Assembly (NCBI RefSeq): GCF_900079775.1
Contig: NZ_LT556038.1
Location: 473,060 to 513,085 of the forward strand
Source: Leyella lascolaii
GTDB taxonomy: Bacteria; Bacteroidota; Bacteroidia; Bacteroidales; Bacteroidaceae
Direction of reading: 5' to 3'
Length of the DNA: 40,026 bases
Under the pieces are notes generated by a model. It made no database searches and was not told where the DNA came from. It worked only from the letters and a program-made list of their open reading frames with translations. A program made the translations under genes and the position numbers. This document shows, piece by piece, positions 1 to 8,575 of this stretch. Numbering within the stretch: the stretch's first letter is position 1; every line of letters starts with the position of its first letter.

Positions 1-68
1 ATACTCACGGCACGCAGAAAATCCATGATTTTCGCCAATGCCCTCAAATCGTCTTCTTGTTGTGACAT
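1..68 (-). CDS. mobC: MobC/TraG-type coupling protein, N-terminal 22 residues only
   Basis: Only the first 22 codons lie in the window; the gene runs off the left edge. The reading frame opens at an ATG at 68-66 and begins MSQQEDDLRALAKIMDF, the start I associate with the VirD4-like coupling protein of Bacteroides conjugative transposons. That protein is an inner-membrane ATPase that passes the relaxase-DNA complex to the mating channel. Its position just downstream of mobB, 30 bp away and in the same direction, matches the usual mobA-mobB-mobC order. The ATPase motifs lie outside the window, so the call rests on the N-terminus and context. Confidence 0.7.
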   Translation of the reverse strand, partial: MSQQEDDLRALAKIMDFLRAVS

Positions 69-98
69 ACATTGATTTTTTAATTGTTGATACTCTGA

Positions 99-1346
99 TT
101 ACATACCCAAGCCCTTGCGTTTTTTCTTCTTTTTGCGCTTCATCGCCCGGATGAAAGCCTCTTCCTCGGCATCTACCGCCGGACCTTCGGGAGTGAGCAA
201 GCCCATACCGCCCGATATATCTTCACTGTCGTAGGCGGTCTGCCCGTGTGCCTTGTCCGCAGCATCCACAGGGATGGATAGCGGTATCGGCGGTTGTCCG
301 GCGTATGGCAGGGTGAAGTGTTCCTGCAAGGCATTCGCCGAAAGCTCCTTACCCATGCGCGAACCGTTCAGCACGCATCCCGTGCGGTGGTCGATGAAGG
401 TAGCCCCATAGATGCGCCCTTCCTCTGTGTAGCGCAGTACGGTGTCGATGCCCTTCTCTTTGAGTTGGGATACAAATTTGTCCTTGTCATAAGTGCCTTG
501 CAGCACGGAAAGGACGGTGCGTTTCGTCATGTCTGCCAGTTTCCTATCCTTGATTTCCGATTTGGAACGGACAAACTTCTTCTGTACGGCTTCATAGCCT
601 GCGGACTTCCCGAAAAGCGAGGATTTGAACGGGTTGCCCACCTTGTTACCCTTGTCGTCCGTGACGGAATAGACCAGCCCGTGATACTCCCGTCCGCGCA
701 CGTTGCCCCTCGCTTCCTCCACCGTCATATTATATAAGGAAAGGAGCGCACGGTATTCGCCCATCGTCTGGAAACGGTACTGCCCATTCAGAGCCTTCAC
801 GGTGTTGCCTACCTGCTTCTTCACATCACCTGCCGATGCGGCCACCTTGCGCAACGGATTATCCAATCTCTGATTTTTACGTTCTGCCGGATGCAATCCG
901 TACTTCTGTTCCAGTTCCCTGCGGATACGGTCGCTGCGGCGGTAGAGAAAATCCCGGTTGAGCCTTTTCCCGTTCTCGTCCACGTTGACCGTCACGATGT
1001 GCAGGTGGTGGCGGTCGATGTCCTCGTGCTTGAATACAAGATAAGGCTGGTTTCCGAAACCGAGTTTTTCCAGATACTCGCGGGCGATATTCTGCAACTC
1101 AATATCGGTCAGCACATCCTCCGGGTGCGGGTTGAGAGAGATATGCACCACCGGCTTCTCGATCTTCATCTGCGGTGGCAGGAAGGTGAGAAAACCCTCC
1201 ATCGCCTTGCCTATGTCCACCGTTCCCGAACCGTCATTGTAGATGCGGTTGGTGGTGAGAAGCCGCCCCTGCGCCTCGTTAATCTTCTCCCCGTTGTAGG
1301 CAATCGCGCCGTACAACGAACTTCCTACACTGATTTTTGCGACCAT
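99..1346 (-). CDS. mobB: MobB relaxase (MOB-family mobilisation nuclease)
   Basis: This 415-residue protein is the relaxase that would nick oriT and lead the transferred strand into the recipient. The N-terminal half shows a relaxase layout: an invariant-looking NPHPED segment near residue 72 and the metal-binding histidine motif HEDIDRHHLH at 107-116, where H107, H114 and H116 are the likely metal ligands. Candidate nucleophile tyrosines lie at Y12 and Y17, but I cannot choose between them. The C-terminus is very basic and lysine-rich. The start at 1346 overlaps the end of mobA by 22 bp, which suggests translational coupling. Length and context fit Bacteroides MobB/BmgA-type relaxases. Confidence 0.9.
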   Translation of the reverse strand: MVAKISVGSSLYGAIAYNGEKINEAQGRLLTTNRIYNDGSGTVDIGKAMEGFLTFLPPQMKIEKPVVHISLNPHPEDVLTDIELQNIAREYLEKLGFGNQPYLVFKHEDIDRHHLHIVTVNVDENGKRLNRDFLYRRSDRIRRELEQKYGLHPAERKNQRLDNPLRKVAASAGDVKKQVGNTVKALNGQYRFQTMGEYRALLSLYNMTVEEARGNVRGREYHGLVYSVTDDKGNKVGNPFKSSLFGKSAGYEAVQKKFVRSKSEIKDRKLADMTKRTVLSVLQGTYDKDKFVSQLKEKGIDTVLRYTEEGRIYGATFIDHRTGCVLNGSRMGKELSANALQEHFTLPYAGQPPIPLSIPVDAADKAHGQTAYDSEDISGGMGLLTPEGPAVDAEEEAFIRAMKRKKKKKRKGLGM

Positions 1347-1753
1347 TTTGCCTCCATTTCCCTTGAAAGTTCCACAATCCGGCGGCTCAGTTTCACGAGT
1401 TCGACGGTGTGTTGCTCTAATTTGTAGAGCAACGCCATCGCCTTTTTCTCTGAAAAATGCAGCCTCAGTTCCTTCACGACTTGGTTGTAATTCGTACCCA
1501 CGGCACGGAATTGTGCATGAAAATCCGACAGTTTGGTGTAATAGTCCACCAACGTCTTGTCCACCTTCAGCACCTTGAACGGTTGCCCGAAGAAGTGCGC
1601 TTTGAGGAAAACAGACCGTGCATAGACACCCGATTTTCCGAACATGGCGAGGAAACGGTTGTGTTCCTCCTCGTTGAAACGGACGGTGTACCGGTACACC
1701 GCCGGATCAAGTTTGGGATTTCTCCCTGATTTGCTTTTCCTTTTCTCTTTCAT
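1325..1753 (-). CDS. mobA: MobA relaxosome accessory protein
   Basis: This 142-residue basic protein is first in the leftward mobilisation operon. Its N-terminus is rich in lysine and serine (KEKRKSKSGRNPK), followed by YRYTVRFNEEEHNRFLAMF, a ribbon-helix-helix-like opening typical of plasmid MobC/MobA relaxosome proteins that bind oriT and help the relaxase. The C-terminal half is helical and resembles the bacterial mobilisation domain (NYNQVVKELR). It overlaps mobB. A leader of about 260 bp separates it from a promoter-like box at 2,017-2,025. Its name follows CTnDOT usage; it is not the relaxase despite the symbol. Confidence 0.8.
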   Translation of the reverse strand: MKEKRKSKSGRNPKLDPAVYRYTVRFNEEEHNRFLAMFGKSGVYARSVFLKAHFFGQPFKVLKVDKTLVDYYTKLSDFHAQFRAVGTNYNQVVKELRLHFSEKKAMALLYKLEQHTVELVKLSRRIVELSREMEAKWSQKSV

Positions 1754-1821
1754 ATTACTTTGGATTTAGCGGATTGACGGCATAAGCCGCCGCTTCGGAT
1801 TACAGCACCGCAGTTCTGAAA

Positions 1822-1847
1822 GGCTTCCCGACTTCGGAGGGAAAGCC
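1822..1847. repeat. Hairpin in the mob leader
   Basis: GGCTTCCC and GGGAAAGCC face each other around a short loop, giving a GC-rich stem with one bulged base about 70 bp upstream of mobA. It may be part of oriT or an RNA structure in the mobA leader. Confidence 0.5.
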
Positions 1848-1880
1848 CGCCCCCTGCAAGGGCAAGTGCTTTTCGTGGCT

Positions 1881-1898
1881 GCTCAAAATATTTTGAGC
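1881..1898. repeat. Perfect 18-bp palindrome, candidate oriT or operator element
   Basis: GCTCAAAATATTTTGAGC is its own exact reverse complement, flanked on both sides by GGCT. It lies between the divergent mob and tra operons, 130 bp upstream of mobA, the part of the element where an oriT is expected. It could be a relaxosome or repressor binding site. The palindrome is seen directly; its role is inferred. Confidence 0.6.
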
Positions 1899-2016
1899 GG
1901 CTGAAAAGACATCTTGCTATGTTCAGGTGAACATAAAAATCCGTCAGGGGACGGATTGGGAAAATACCTTTCAGGACTCCGGGCCGCGCGTCATCGGCGA
2001 ACCCTGCTGTCCGGGT

Positions 2017-2025
2017 GCAAAGTTA
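2017..2025 (-). promoter_or_regulatory. Promoter-like -7 box for the mob operon
   Basis: On the minus strand this reads TAACTTTGC, an exact match to the Bacteroides -7 consensus TAnnTTTGC. It points at mobA, about 260 bp downstream, leaving a long structured leader. I do not see a convincing -33 TTTG partner at the usual spacing. Confidence 0.45.
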
Positions 2026-2462
2026 CGCCCTTAAAGCGGTATCGGACAGATGCTTGACCCGGTCAATGACTGCCAACCGGCGCAACGTGCCGCCACTTGC
2101 CGGAGAAGTGATACAGGTTCCAAAATATACTTGTTTATTTGCAGCATGATTCAAGAAACGAACGATTTGAAGATATGATAAACGGAACATTCAAATACCC
2201 GGAAATCCGCTTCTTCGGATACTTGCCGAAACGGATACCCGAACCGTCGGAAACCCGGTTCTCCGACAATTCGGTGACGTATGGATTCAATGACTTCATG
2301 ACGCAATGTCGTCAATCACCATTTGTCCGACGCACCGCTTCACCACAGAACCGGATACGCGACGACCCGCCTGCGTGTGTAGTCACGGAAGCGGATGGTG
2401 CGACAGCCAAATCCGTATGGAAACAGAAAAACAAATCATCAACAATTAAAATAAATGGAACT
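2026..2462. other. Mob-tra intergenic region, probable oriT neighbourhood and tra leader
   Basis: This stretch lies between the divergent mob and tra operons. An open frame runs without stops from 2,139 into traA (108 extra codons), but its translation has no recognisable domain and the recognised family start is at 2,463, so I treat it as leader. Short imperfect dyads built on TCCG/CGGA occur around 2,200-2,280. A weak -7-like sequence (TTTATTTGC) occurs near 2,135. No RNA gene was recognised. Confidence 0.4.
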
Positions 2463-3224
2463 ATGAGTAAGGAAATCTTCGTTGCATTCGCAACACAGAA
2501 AGGTGGCATCGGCAAATCCACTGTCACGGCACTTGCCGCCAGCTACCTGCACAACGTGAAAGGCTACAATGTCGCCGTCGTGGACTGCGACGACCCGCAG
2601 CACAGCATCCACGGGCTGCGCGAACACGAAATGGGGCTTATCGACAGCAGCACCTACTTCAAGGCTCTCGCTTGCGACCATTTCCGCCGGATCAAAAAGA
2701 ACGCCTACACCATCGTCAAAAGCAATGCGGTGAACGCCCTCGACGATGCCGAGAGGATGATTGCCACTGAGGACGTGAAACCCGACGTGGTGTTCTTCGA
2801 CATGCCCGGCACACTCCGAAGCAACGGCGTGATAAAGACGCTCTCGCAGATGGACTACATTTTCACTCCGCTGAGTGCCGACCGCTTTGTCGTGGAGAGT
2901 ACCCTGAAATTCGTCACGATGTTCCGCGACAGGCTGATGACTACCGGACAGGCGAAAACAAAGGGGCTGCATCTGTTCTGGACGATGGTGGACGGCAGGG
3001 AGAGGAACGACTTGTACGGCATCTACGAGGAAGTGATAGCCGAAATGGGCTTTCCGGTACTTTCCACCCGCTTGCCCGACAGCAAGAAGTTCCGCCGTGA
3101 CCTTTCGGAAGAGCGCAAGAGCGTTTTCCGCTCCACCATCTTCCCGATGGACACGGCACTGCTGAAAGGGAGTGGCATCCGGGAGTTTTCCGAAGAGATA
3201 AGCGACATCATCAGACCGCAGTGA
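2463..3224 (+). CDS. traA: TraA, ParA/MinD-type ATPase
   Basis: The protein has 253 residues when started at the ATG at 2,463. It opens MSKEIFVAFATQ and carries the deviant Walker A motif KGGIGKST at residues 13-20 and VAVVDCDDPQ as the following switch segment. This is the ParA/CobQ ATPase family. In Bacteroides conjugative elements this gene is first in the tra operon; a role in positioning DNA or the relaxosome is inferred from the family and not proven. I prefer this start to the upstream in-frame one at 2,139, because the motif then sits near the N-terminus as in relatives. It overlaps the start region of traB. Confidence 0.88.
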   Translation: MSKEIFVAFATQKGGIGKSTVTALAASYLHNVKGYNVAVVDCDDPQHSIHGLREHEMGLIDSSTYFKALACDHFRRIKKNAYTIVKSNAVNALDDAERMIATEDVKPDVVFFDMPGTLRSNGVIKTLSQMDYIFTPLSADRFVVESTLKFVTMFRDRLMTTGQAKTKGLHLFWTMVDGRERNDLYGIYEEVIAEMGFPVLSTRLPDSKKFRRDLSEERKSVFRSTIFPMDTALLKGSGIREFSEEISDIIRPQ

Positions 3225-3226
3225 GC

Positions 3227-3667
3227 ATGGGCAGCAGGAAAGTGAACACGGAAGGCATCGACGAGGAACTGCTGTTAGCCTCCATCGGGCGGCGCACACA
3301 GGACGGGACACTGCGCCCCGCACAGGAAGTACCCGCAGCTGCACCGACCGAAGAGGACACCGCCGCACCGGAACCATCTCCTGTGCAACCCGTAACACGG
3401 GAAAAAGCGCAGAGGGAAAGTGGACGCCGGAAAAGGCAGGACGAGGACTACAACGAGCTATTCCTGCGCCGCAACGAGATAAAGACCCGCCAATGTGTCT
3501 ATATCAGCCGTGACGTCCACGGCAAGATCCTCAGAATCGTGAACGACATCGCCGGAGGGGAAATCTCAGTAGGCGGATATGTGGATACCGTGCTGCGCCA
3601 GCATCTGGAACAGCACAAGGAGAGAATCAACGAACTGTACAAGAAACAACGTGAAGATCTGATTTGA
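3227..3667 (+). CDS. traB: TraB, DUF3408-type conjugal transfer protein
   Basis: A protein of about 146 residues with a polar, proline- and glutamate-rich N-terminal half, then a basic C-terminal domain (YNELFLRRNEIKTRQCVYISRD) of the type annotated DUF3408. The same domain recurs in the next gene. The C-terminal half looks helical, possibly a small DNA-binding or adaptor domain, but no biochemical function is known to me. A GTG at 3,221 overlapping the traA stop is an alternative start; I chose the ATG two codons later. The tight junction suggests coupled translation with traA. Confidence 0.75.
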   Translation: MGSRKVNTEGIDEELLLASIGRRTQDGTLRPAQEVPAAAPTEEDTAAPEPSPVQPVTREKAQRESGRRKRQDEDYNELFLRRNEIKTRQCVYISRDVHGKILRIVNDIAGGEISVGGYVDTVLRQHLEQHKERINELYKKQREDLI

Positions 3668-3669
3668 AA

Positions 3670-4023
3670 ATGGAAAAAGAAATGACACCGAATGAAAAAA
3701 GACCACAGCAAGACTGCGGAGGTATGTTTACCCAAGTGCAGGCGAGTGTGGAAATACTGTCGCCTGTCCCGGTAAGCGGCAAATGCAGTGAGAAGGACTA
3801 TGAACGCCTGTTCATCCGCGACCCGGAAGTAAAGGCACGTGAGGGGAAGATGGCGTATGTGCGCCCGGAGTACCACGAGCGTATCATGCGTATCACCCGT
3901 GTAATCGGGCATGACCGGCTTACGCTGTCCGCTTACATCGACCATGTGCTGACGCACCACTTCAACCAGTGCGAAGATGCGATAAAGAGCCTTTATGCCC
4001 GAAATTACAATTCAGTATTCTAA
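3670..4023 (+). CDS. traC: TraC, second DUF3408-type protein
   Basis: A protein of 117 residues, paralogous in its second half to traB: YERLFIRDPEVKAREGKMAYVRPEYHERI aligns by eye with the corresponding part of TraB, and both end in a helix containing a VDTVL/IDHVL-HH motif. The pair probably arose by duplication and may form a heteromer. The start is the ATG at 3,670, three bases after the traB stop; a TTG two codons upstream overlaps traB. Function unknown beyond membership of the transfer operon. Confidence 0.72.
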   Translation: MEKEMTPNEKRPQQDCGGMFTQVQASVEILSPVPVSGKCSEKDYERLFIRDPEVKAREGKMAYVRPEYHERIMRITRVIGHDRLTLSAYIDHVLTHHFNQCEDAIKSLYARNYNSVF

Positions 4024-4039
4024 CCAAAAACGGAAGGAT

Positions 4040-4768
4040 ATGAATTACACAATCAGCATGACAGACATTCTGCTGGCGGTATCGGTCGGCTGCAACCTCT
4101 GGTTCCTGTTCCTGCTCCTTTACGAGCGCATCATGGACACGCGGATTGTCCGCTTCTTCAAGGGCATTGTCGGATTATGGCGGTCACTGGACGGGAATGA
4201 GGCTAAACGCATAGCGGCACACGAGGAAGTCCCTGCGGAAAAGGCGGACATCATCGGCAAGAGCCGTTTCAGGATGGCATCCACCCGGACAACCGCTGCC
4301 ATACCGACGCAAGAAGCCGCCACTATTGAAAAAGGCATTGAGCTGTCGGAGGAAGAGGCTACTTTTGACGACGGAAAAACGGGAAACGCATCCCGCCCGG
4401 CACAAGTCCCGGAGGAAAAACTCGATGAGACCTTCACGAGCATACCGCCGGAGGAACTGGGATACGGGGACGACGAACCGGAAGAGGACGCCTCGGACAC
4501 GCCACGGGCTTCGGGCAGCAGCTTTGACGAGATTGACGACGCCTGCAAGACCGCCAAAAACCCGGACGCGACACAGGCGGAACGTGAAAAGGCGGCTAAG
4601 GTGTTCACCGACATGGAGGGCACGGAGTTGTACGAGAAAATGATGGAAGGCTCTTCGGAGATAGGCATCCGCATCAAGGGGCTTATCGAGATTCGGCTGA
4701 AGAAATCTGAAAAGGAGTTCGTCGTGCCGGACAACATCGAGGAGTTCGACATTCGCAACTATGTATGA
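4040..4768 (+). CDS. traD: TraD, membrane-anchored acidic protein of the tra operon
   Basis: A 242-residue protein with a single N-terminal membrane segment (residues about 8-28, ending YERIMDTRIV), then a long acidic, low-complexity region rich in E, D, T and P, and a short ordered C-terminal helix region. It matches the DUF4122-like TraD position in CTnDOT-type operons. The start at 4,040 is preceded by GGAAGGAT, a good ribosome-binding site; a more upstream in-frame ATG at 3,995 lies inside traC and is less likely. No catalytic motif is visible. A structural or tethering role is inferred only. Confidence 0.65.
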   Translation: MNYTISMTDILLAVSVGCNLWFLFLLLYERIMDTRIVRFFKGIVGLWRSLDGNEAKRIAAHEEVPAEKADIIGKSRFRMASTRTTAAIPTQEAATIEKGIELSEEEATFDDGKTGNASRPAQVPEEKLDETFTSIPPEELGYGDDEPEEDASDTPRASGSSFDEIDDACKTAKNPDATQAEREKAAKVFTDMEGTELYEKMMEGSSEIGIRIKGLIEIRLKKSEKEFVVPDNIEEFDIRNYV

Positions 4769-4969
4769 CAACAATAAAAGAAATGAACATGAAAGAATGA
4801 CATCAACCCACGCGGCGAGGAAACGCAAGGCGCATCCCCATCCGCAACGGACACGCCCACGTCCGTGGAAACAAACGGGCATCCACTAAAACCAAAGTAA
4901 AGAAACAAAGTATCAACCGCCCGACAAAGGACCATCCACCCTTTTGACGGCAAAAAACAAGAACAGTTT

Positions 4970-5287
4970 ATGAACAAGAACATCTTGAAAAACAGAAAAG
5001 CAATCCTCTCCGCGGCACTTGTCATCGCCGCAACCGCCTCCGCTTTCGCGCAGGGAAACGGCATCGCGGGCATCAACGAAGCCACCTCTATGGTGAGTTC
5101 TTATTTCGACCCCGGAACTAAACTGATATACGCCATCGGTGCAGTCGTCGGGCTTATCGGGGGCGTAAAAGTGTACGGCAAGTTTTCATCGGGCGACCCC
5201 GACACCAGCAAGACAGCCGCCTCGTGGTTCGGCGCGTGCATCTTCCTGATTGTTGCCGCCACCATCCTGCGCTCATTCTTCCTTTAA
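4970..5287 (+). CDS. traE: TraE, DUF4134 small membrane protein (VirB2-like)
   Basis: A 105-residue protein with an N-terminal signal peptide (cleavage probably after ASAFAQ, about residue 28) and two hydrophobic segments, about 50-68 (LIYAIGAVVGLIGGVKVYG) and 85-104. Small size, signal peptide, two membrane helices and position before the VirB3-like and VirB4-like genes match the pilin slot of type IV secretion operons, so it is the likely VirB2 counterpart. The pilin role is inferred from position and shape. A 201-bp spacer precedes it, with no recognised gene. Confidence 0.85.
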   Translation: MNKNILKNRKAILSAALVIAATASAFAQGNGIAGINEATSMVSSYFDPGTKLIYAIGAVVGLIGGVKVYGKFSSGDPDTSKTAASWFGACIFLIVAATILRSFFL

Positions 5288-5297
5288 TAAATAATGT

Positions 5298-5630
5298 ATG
5301 GCTGAATACCCAATCAACAAGGGTATCGGCCGTCCGGTAGAGTTCAAGGGCTTGAAGGCACAGTACCTCTTCATCTTCTGCGGAGGTCTGCTGGCTCTCT
5401 TCGTCCTGTTCGTCATCCTCTACATGGTCGGTATCGACCAGTGGATATGTATCGGCTTCGGCGCGGCATCGTCCTCCCTCCTTGTATGGCAGACCTTCGC
5501 GCTGAACGCCCGGTACGGTGAACACGGGCTGATGAAATTAGGAGCGGCACGGAGCCATCCCCGATACCTTATCAACCGGCGGCGGATAACCCGTCTGTTC
5601 AAACGACAACGAAAGGAAGAAAGACAATGA
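5298..5630 (+). CDS. traF: TraF, DUF4133 protein (VirB3-like)
   Basis: A 110-residue inner-membrane protein starting MAEYPINKGIGRPVEFKGL, with two adjacent membrane helices at about residues 24-46 and 51-70 and a basic C-terminal tail (RRRITRLFKRQRKEERQ). This is the usual DUF4133/TraF form. It takes the VirB3 position directly before the VirB4-type ATPase and overlaps that gene by 4 bp (ATGA). VirB3 proteins work with VirB4 at the base of the secretion channel; that role is inferred here. Confidence 0.85.
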   Translation: MAEYPINKGIGRPVEFKGLKAQYLFIFCGGLLALFVLFVILYMVGIDQWICIGFGAASSSLLVWQTFALNARYGEHGLMKLGAARSHPRYLINRRRITRLFKRQRKEERQ

Positions 5631-8131
5631 GGAATACATCGAAAATGACAACACTGGAAAACAGGTTCCCACTTTTAGCGGTGGAGCATGGCTGCATCAT
5701 CTCAAAGGACGCCGACATCACGGTGGCTTTCGAGGTGGAACTACCGGAACTTTACACCGTGACGGGTGCGGAGTACGAGGCGATACACAGTTGCTGGTGC
5801 AAGGCTATCAAGGTGCTGCCGGACTACTCCGTCGTCCACAAACAGGACTGGTTCATCAAGGAACGCTACAAACCGGAGCTTCAGAAGGACGACATGAGCT
5901 TTTTAAGCCGCTCTTTCGAGCGTCACTTCAACGAGCGTCCGTACCTGAAACACACCTGCTACCTCTACCTGACCAAGACAACAAAGGAGCGTAACCGGAT
6001 GCAGAGCAATTTCAGCACGCTGTGCCGGGGACATATCATCCCGAAGGAGCTGGACAGGGAAACCACGACCAAGTTCTTGGAAGCCTGCGAACAGTTCGAG
6101 CGCATCATGAACGACAGCGGGCTTGTCAGGCTGCGCCGCCTCTCCACCGATGAGATTGTGGGTACTGAGGGAAAGACGGGACTTATTGAACGCTACTTCT
6201 CGCTCATGCCGGAAGGTGACACCACCTTGCAGGACATCGAGCTTTCGGCAAGGGAGATGCGCATCGGCGACAACCGCCTGTGTCTGCACACCCTCTCCGA
6301 CGCGGAAGACCTGCCGGGCAAGGTGGCTACCGACACCCGTTACGAGAAGCTCTCCACCGACCGGAGTGACTGCCGACTGTCATTCGCCTCCCCGGTGGGG
6401 CTTCTGCTCTCCTGCAACCATATCTACAACCAGTATGTGCTGATAGACAACAGTGAGGAAACCTTGCAGAAGTTCGAGAAGTCCGCCCGTAACATGCAGT
6501 CGCTATCTCGCTATTCAAGGAGCAACAGCATCAACCGCGAGTGGATAGACCAATACCTGAACGAAGCCCATTCCTACGGACTGACCTCGGTACGGGCACA
6601 CTTCAACGTCATGGCGTGGAGCGACGATGCGGAGGAACTGAAGCATATCAAGAACGACGTGGGCAGCCAGTTGGCAAGCATGGAATGCGTGCCGCGCCAC
6701 AACACCATCGACTGCCCGACACTCTACTGGGCGGCGATACCCGGCAATGCGGCGGACTTCCCGGCGGAAGAGAGTTTCCACACCTTCATCGAACAGGCGG
6801 TGTGCCTGTTCACAGAGGAAACCAACTACCGCAGCTCGCTCTCGCCCTTCGGCATCAAGATGGTGGACAGGCTCACGGGAAAACCGCTGCACCTTGACAT
6901 CTCCGACCTGCCCATGAAGCGAGGTATCACGACCAACCGCAACAAGTTCGTGCTGGGTCCTTCGGGCAGCGGCAAGTCTTTCTTCATGAACCACCTCGTG
7001 CGCCAATATTATGAGCAAGGCGCACATGTGGTATTGGTGGACACGGGAAACTCCTATCAGGGCTTGTGCGGCATGATCCGACGCAAGACAGGCGGAGCGG
7101 ACGGTGTGTATTTCACCTACACGGAAGATAAGCCCATCAGCTTCAACCCGTTCTACACCGACGATTACATCTTCGACGTGGAGAAGAAGGACAGCATCAA
7201 GACCCTGTTGCTGACGCTCTGGAAGTCGGAGGACGACAAGGTGACAAAGACGGAGAGCGGCGAGCTGGGCAGTGCCGTGAGTGCCTATATTGAGCGCATC
7301 CAATCCGACCGTAGCATCGTGCCGTCGTTCAACACCTTCTACGAGTATATGCGTGACGACTACCGCAAGGAACTGGCACAGCGTGACATCAAGGTGGAGA
7401 AGTCCGACTTCAACATCGACAACATGCTCACCACCATGCGGCAGTATTACCGGGGCGGGCGTTACGATTTCCTGCTCAACTCCACGGAGAACATCGACCT
7501 GCTCGGCAAGCGGTTCATCGTCTTCGAGATAGATTCGATTAAAGAAAACCGCGAACTGTTCCCCGTCGTGACCATCATCATCATGGAAGCCTTCATCAAC
7601 AAGATGCGGCGGCTGAAAGGCGTGCGGAAACAGCTTATCGTGGAAGAGGCTTGGAAGGCCCTCTCATCGGCGAACATGGCTGAATATCTGCGCTATATGT
7701 ATAAGACGGTCAGAAAATATTACGGCGAGGCAATCGTGGTGACGCAGGAGGTGGACGACATTATCAGTTCTCCGGTGGTCAAAGAGAGCATTATCAACAA
7801 CTCGGATTGTAAAATCCTGCTTGACCAAAGGAAATATATGAACAAGTTCGACCAGATACAGGCGTTGCTCGGACTGACGGAAAAGGAGAAGTCGCAGATA
7901 CTCTCCATCAACATGGCGAACAACCCTTCACGGCTCTACAAGGAGGTGTGGATAGGCTTGGGCGGCACGCAGTCGGCGGTCTATGCCACGGAGGTCAGCG
8001 CGGAAGAGTATCTGGCGTACACCACCGAGGAAACGGAAAAAGTGGAGGTTTACCGTCTGGCGGAGAAGCTGGGCGACGACATCGAAGCCGCCATCCGGCA
8101 GCTTGCCGAAAGGCGGAGAAACAAGGAATAA
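5627..8131 (+). CDS. traG: TraG, VirB4-type conjugation ATPase
   Basis: This 834-residue protein is the motor ATPase of the mating channel. The N-terminal half is the VirB4/CagE-like domain. The C-terminal half is a RecA-like ATPase with Walker A GPSGSGKSFF at about residues 443-452 and the Walker B region QLIVEEAWKALSS near residue 668, followed by VVTQEVDDI, a sensor-like segment. Full length for the family. The first ATG overlaps the traF stop; an internal start at MTTLENRF, six residues on, is possible. It has the highest confidence in the operon because both ATPase motifs are intact. Confidence 0.95.
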   Translation: MRNTSKMTTLENRFPLLAVEHGCIISKDADITVAFEVELPELYTVTGAEYEAIHSCWCKAIKVLPDYSVVHKQDWFIKERYKPELQKDDMSFLSRSFERHFNERPYLKHTCYLYLTKTTKERNRMQSNFSTLCRGHIIPKELDRETTTKFLEACEQFERIMNDSGLVRLRRLSTDEIVGTEGKTGLIERYFSLMPEGDTTLQDIELSAREMRIGDNRLCLHTLSDAEDLPGKVATDTRYEKLSTDRSDCRLSFASPVGLLLSCNHIYNQYVLIDNSEETLQKFEKSARNMQSLSRYSRSNSINREWIDQYLNEAHSYGLTSVRAHFNVMAWSDDAEELKHIKNDVGSQLASMECVPRHNTIDCPTLYWAAIPGNAADFPAEESFHTFIEQAVCLFTEETNYRSSLSPFGIKMVDRLTGKPLHLDISDLPMKRGITTNRNKFVLGPSGSGKSFFMNHLVRQYYEQGAHVVLVDTGNSYQGLCGMIRRKTGGADGVYFTYTEDKPISFNPFYTDDYIFDVEKKDSIKTLLLTLWKSEDDKVTKTESGELGSAVSAYIERIQSDRSIVPSFNTFYEYMRDDYRKELAQRDIKVEKSDFNIDNMLTTMRQYYRGGRYDFLLNSTENIDLLGKRFIVFEIDSIKENRELFPVVTIIIMEAFINKMRRLKGVRKQLIVEEAWKALSSANMAEYLRYMYKTVRKYYGEAIVVTQEVDDIISSPVVKESIINNSDCKILLDQRKYMNKFDQIQALLGLTEKEKSQILSINMANNPSRLYKEVWIGLGGTQSAVYATEVSAEEYLAYTTEETEKVEVYRLAEKLGDDIEAAIRQLAERRRNKE

Positions 8132-8171
8132 CTAAAAAACAGAATGTATCAACCAAAAAAGAAAAACGCGT

Positions 8172-8552
8172 ATGAATTTACCAAAAGTGAAAATGCTGCA
8201 AGTCAGCAAGTGCCTTATCGGATTGGCGGTCATGATGCTGCAATCCTGCGACGTGGCCGACAACCGCCGCGACATGCTGTGCGGGAACTGGGAGAGCGTG
8301 GAGGGAAAACCTGACGTGCTTATCTACAAGGAGGGCGAAGCCTACAAAGTGACGGTGTTCCGTCGTAGCGGTCTGCGCCGCAAGCTCAAGCCGGAAACCT
8401 ATCTCTTGCAGGAGGAGAACGGCAACCTGTTCATGAACACCGGCTTCCGCATCGACGTGTCCTACAACGAGGCCACGGATGTGCTGACTTTCTCGCCAAA
8501 CGGGGACTATGTGCGGGTGAAGCCGCAGCCGGGACATCCGACCGAAGAATAA
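8172..8552 (+). CDS. traH: TraH, DUF3876-type small lipoprotein-like protein
   Basis: A 126-residue protein with a hydrophobic N-terminus ending in the lipobox-like sequence MLQSC (Cys near residue 27), so probably a lipoprotein. The rest is a small beta-rich domain (LCGNWESVEGKPDVLIYKEG) that resembles lipocalin-like DUF3876 proteins found between the VirB4 and TraI genes in these operons. No enzymatic residues are evident. A peripheral role at the outer or inner membrane is inferred from the signal. Confidence 0.7.
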   Translation: MNLPKVKMLQVSKCLIGLAVMMLQSCDVADNRRDMLCGNWESVEGKPDVLIYKEGEAYKVTVFRRSGLRRKLKPETYLLQEENGNLFMNTGFRIDVSYNEATDVLTFSPNGDYVRVKPQPGHPTEE

Positions 8553-8575
8553 CAACCACTAAAATCCAAAGTAAC

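Noticed and set aside
2017..2026. GTAACTTTGC (minus strand) as an element attachment site
   Set aside because: It matches GTAnnTTTGC, but lies between the mob and tra operons in the middle of the element, so a promoter box is the better reading.
2439..3398. Minus-strand 319-residue frame opposite traA
   Set aside because: Antisense shadow of the GC-rich traA coding sequence; the sense strand carries the Walker motif.
4797..4889. 30-codon basic frame between traD and traE
   Set aside because: Arg/Pro/His-rich, no ribosome-binding site and no known counterpart; too short to support.
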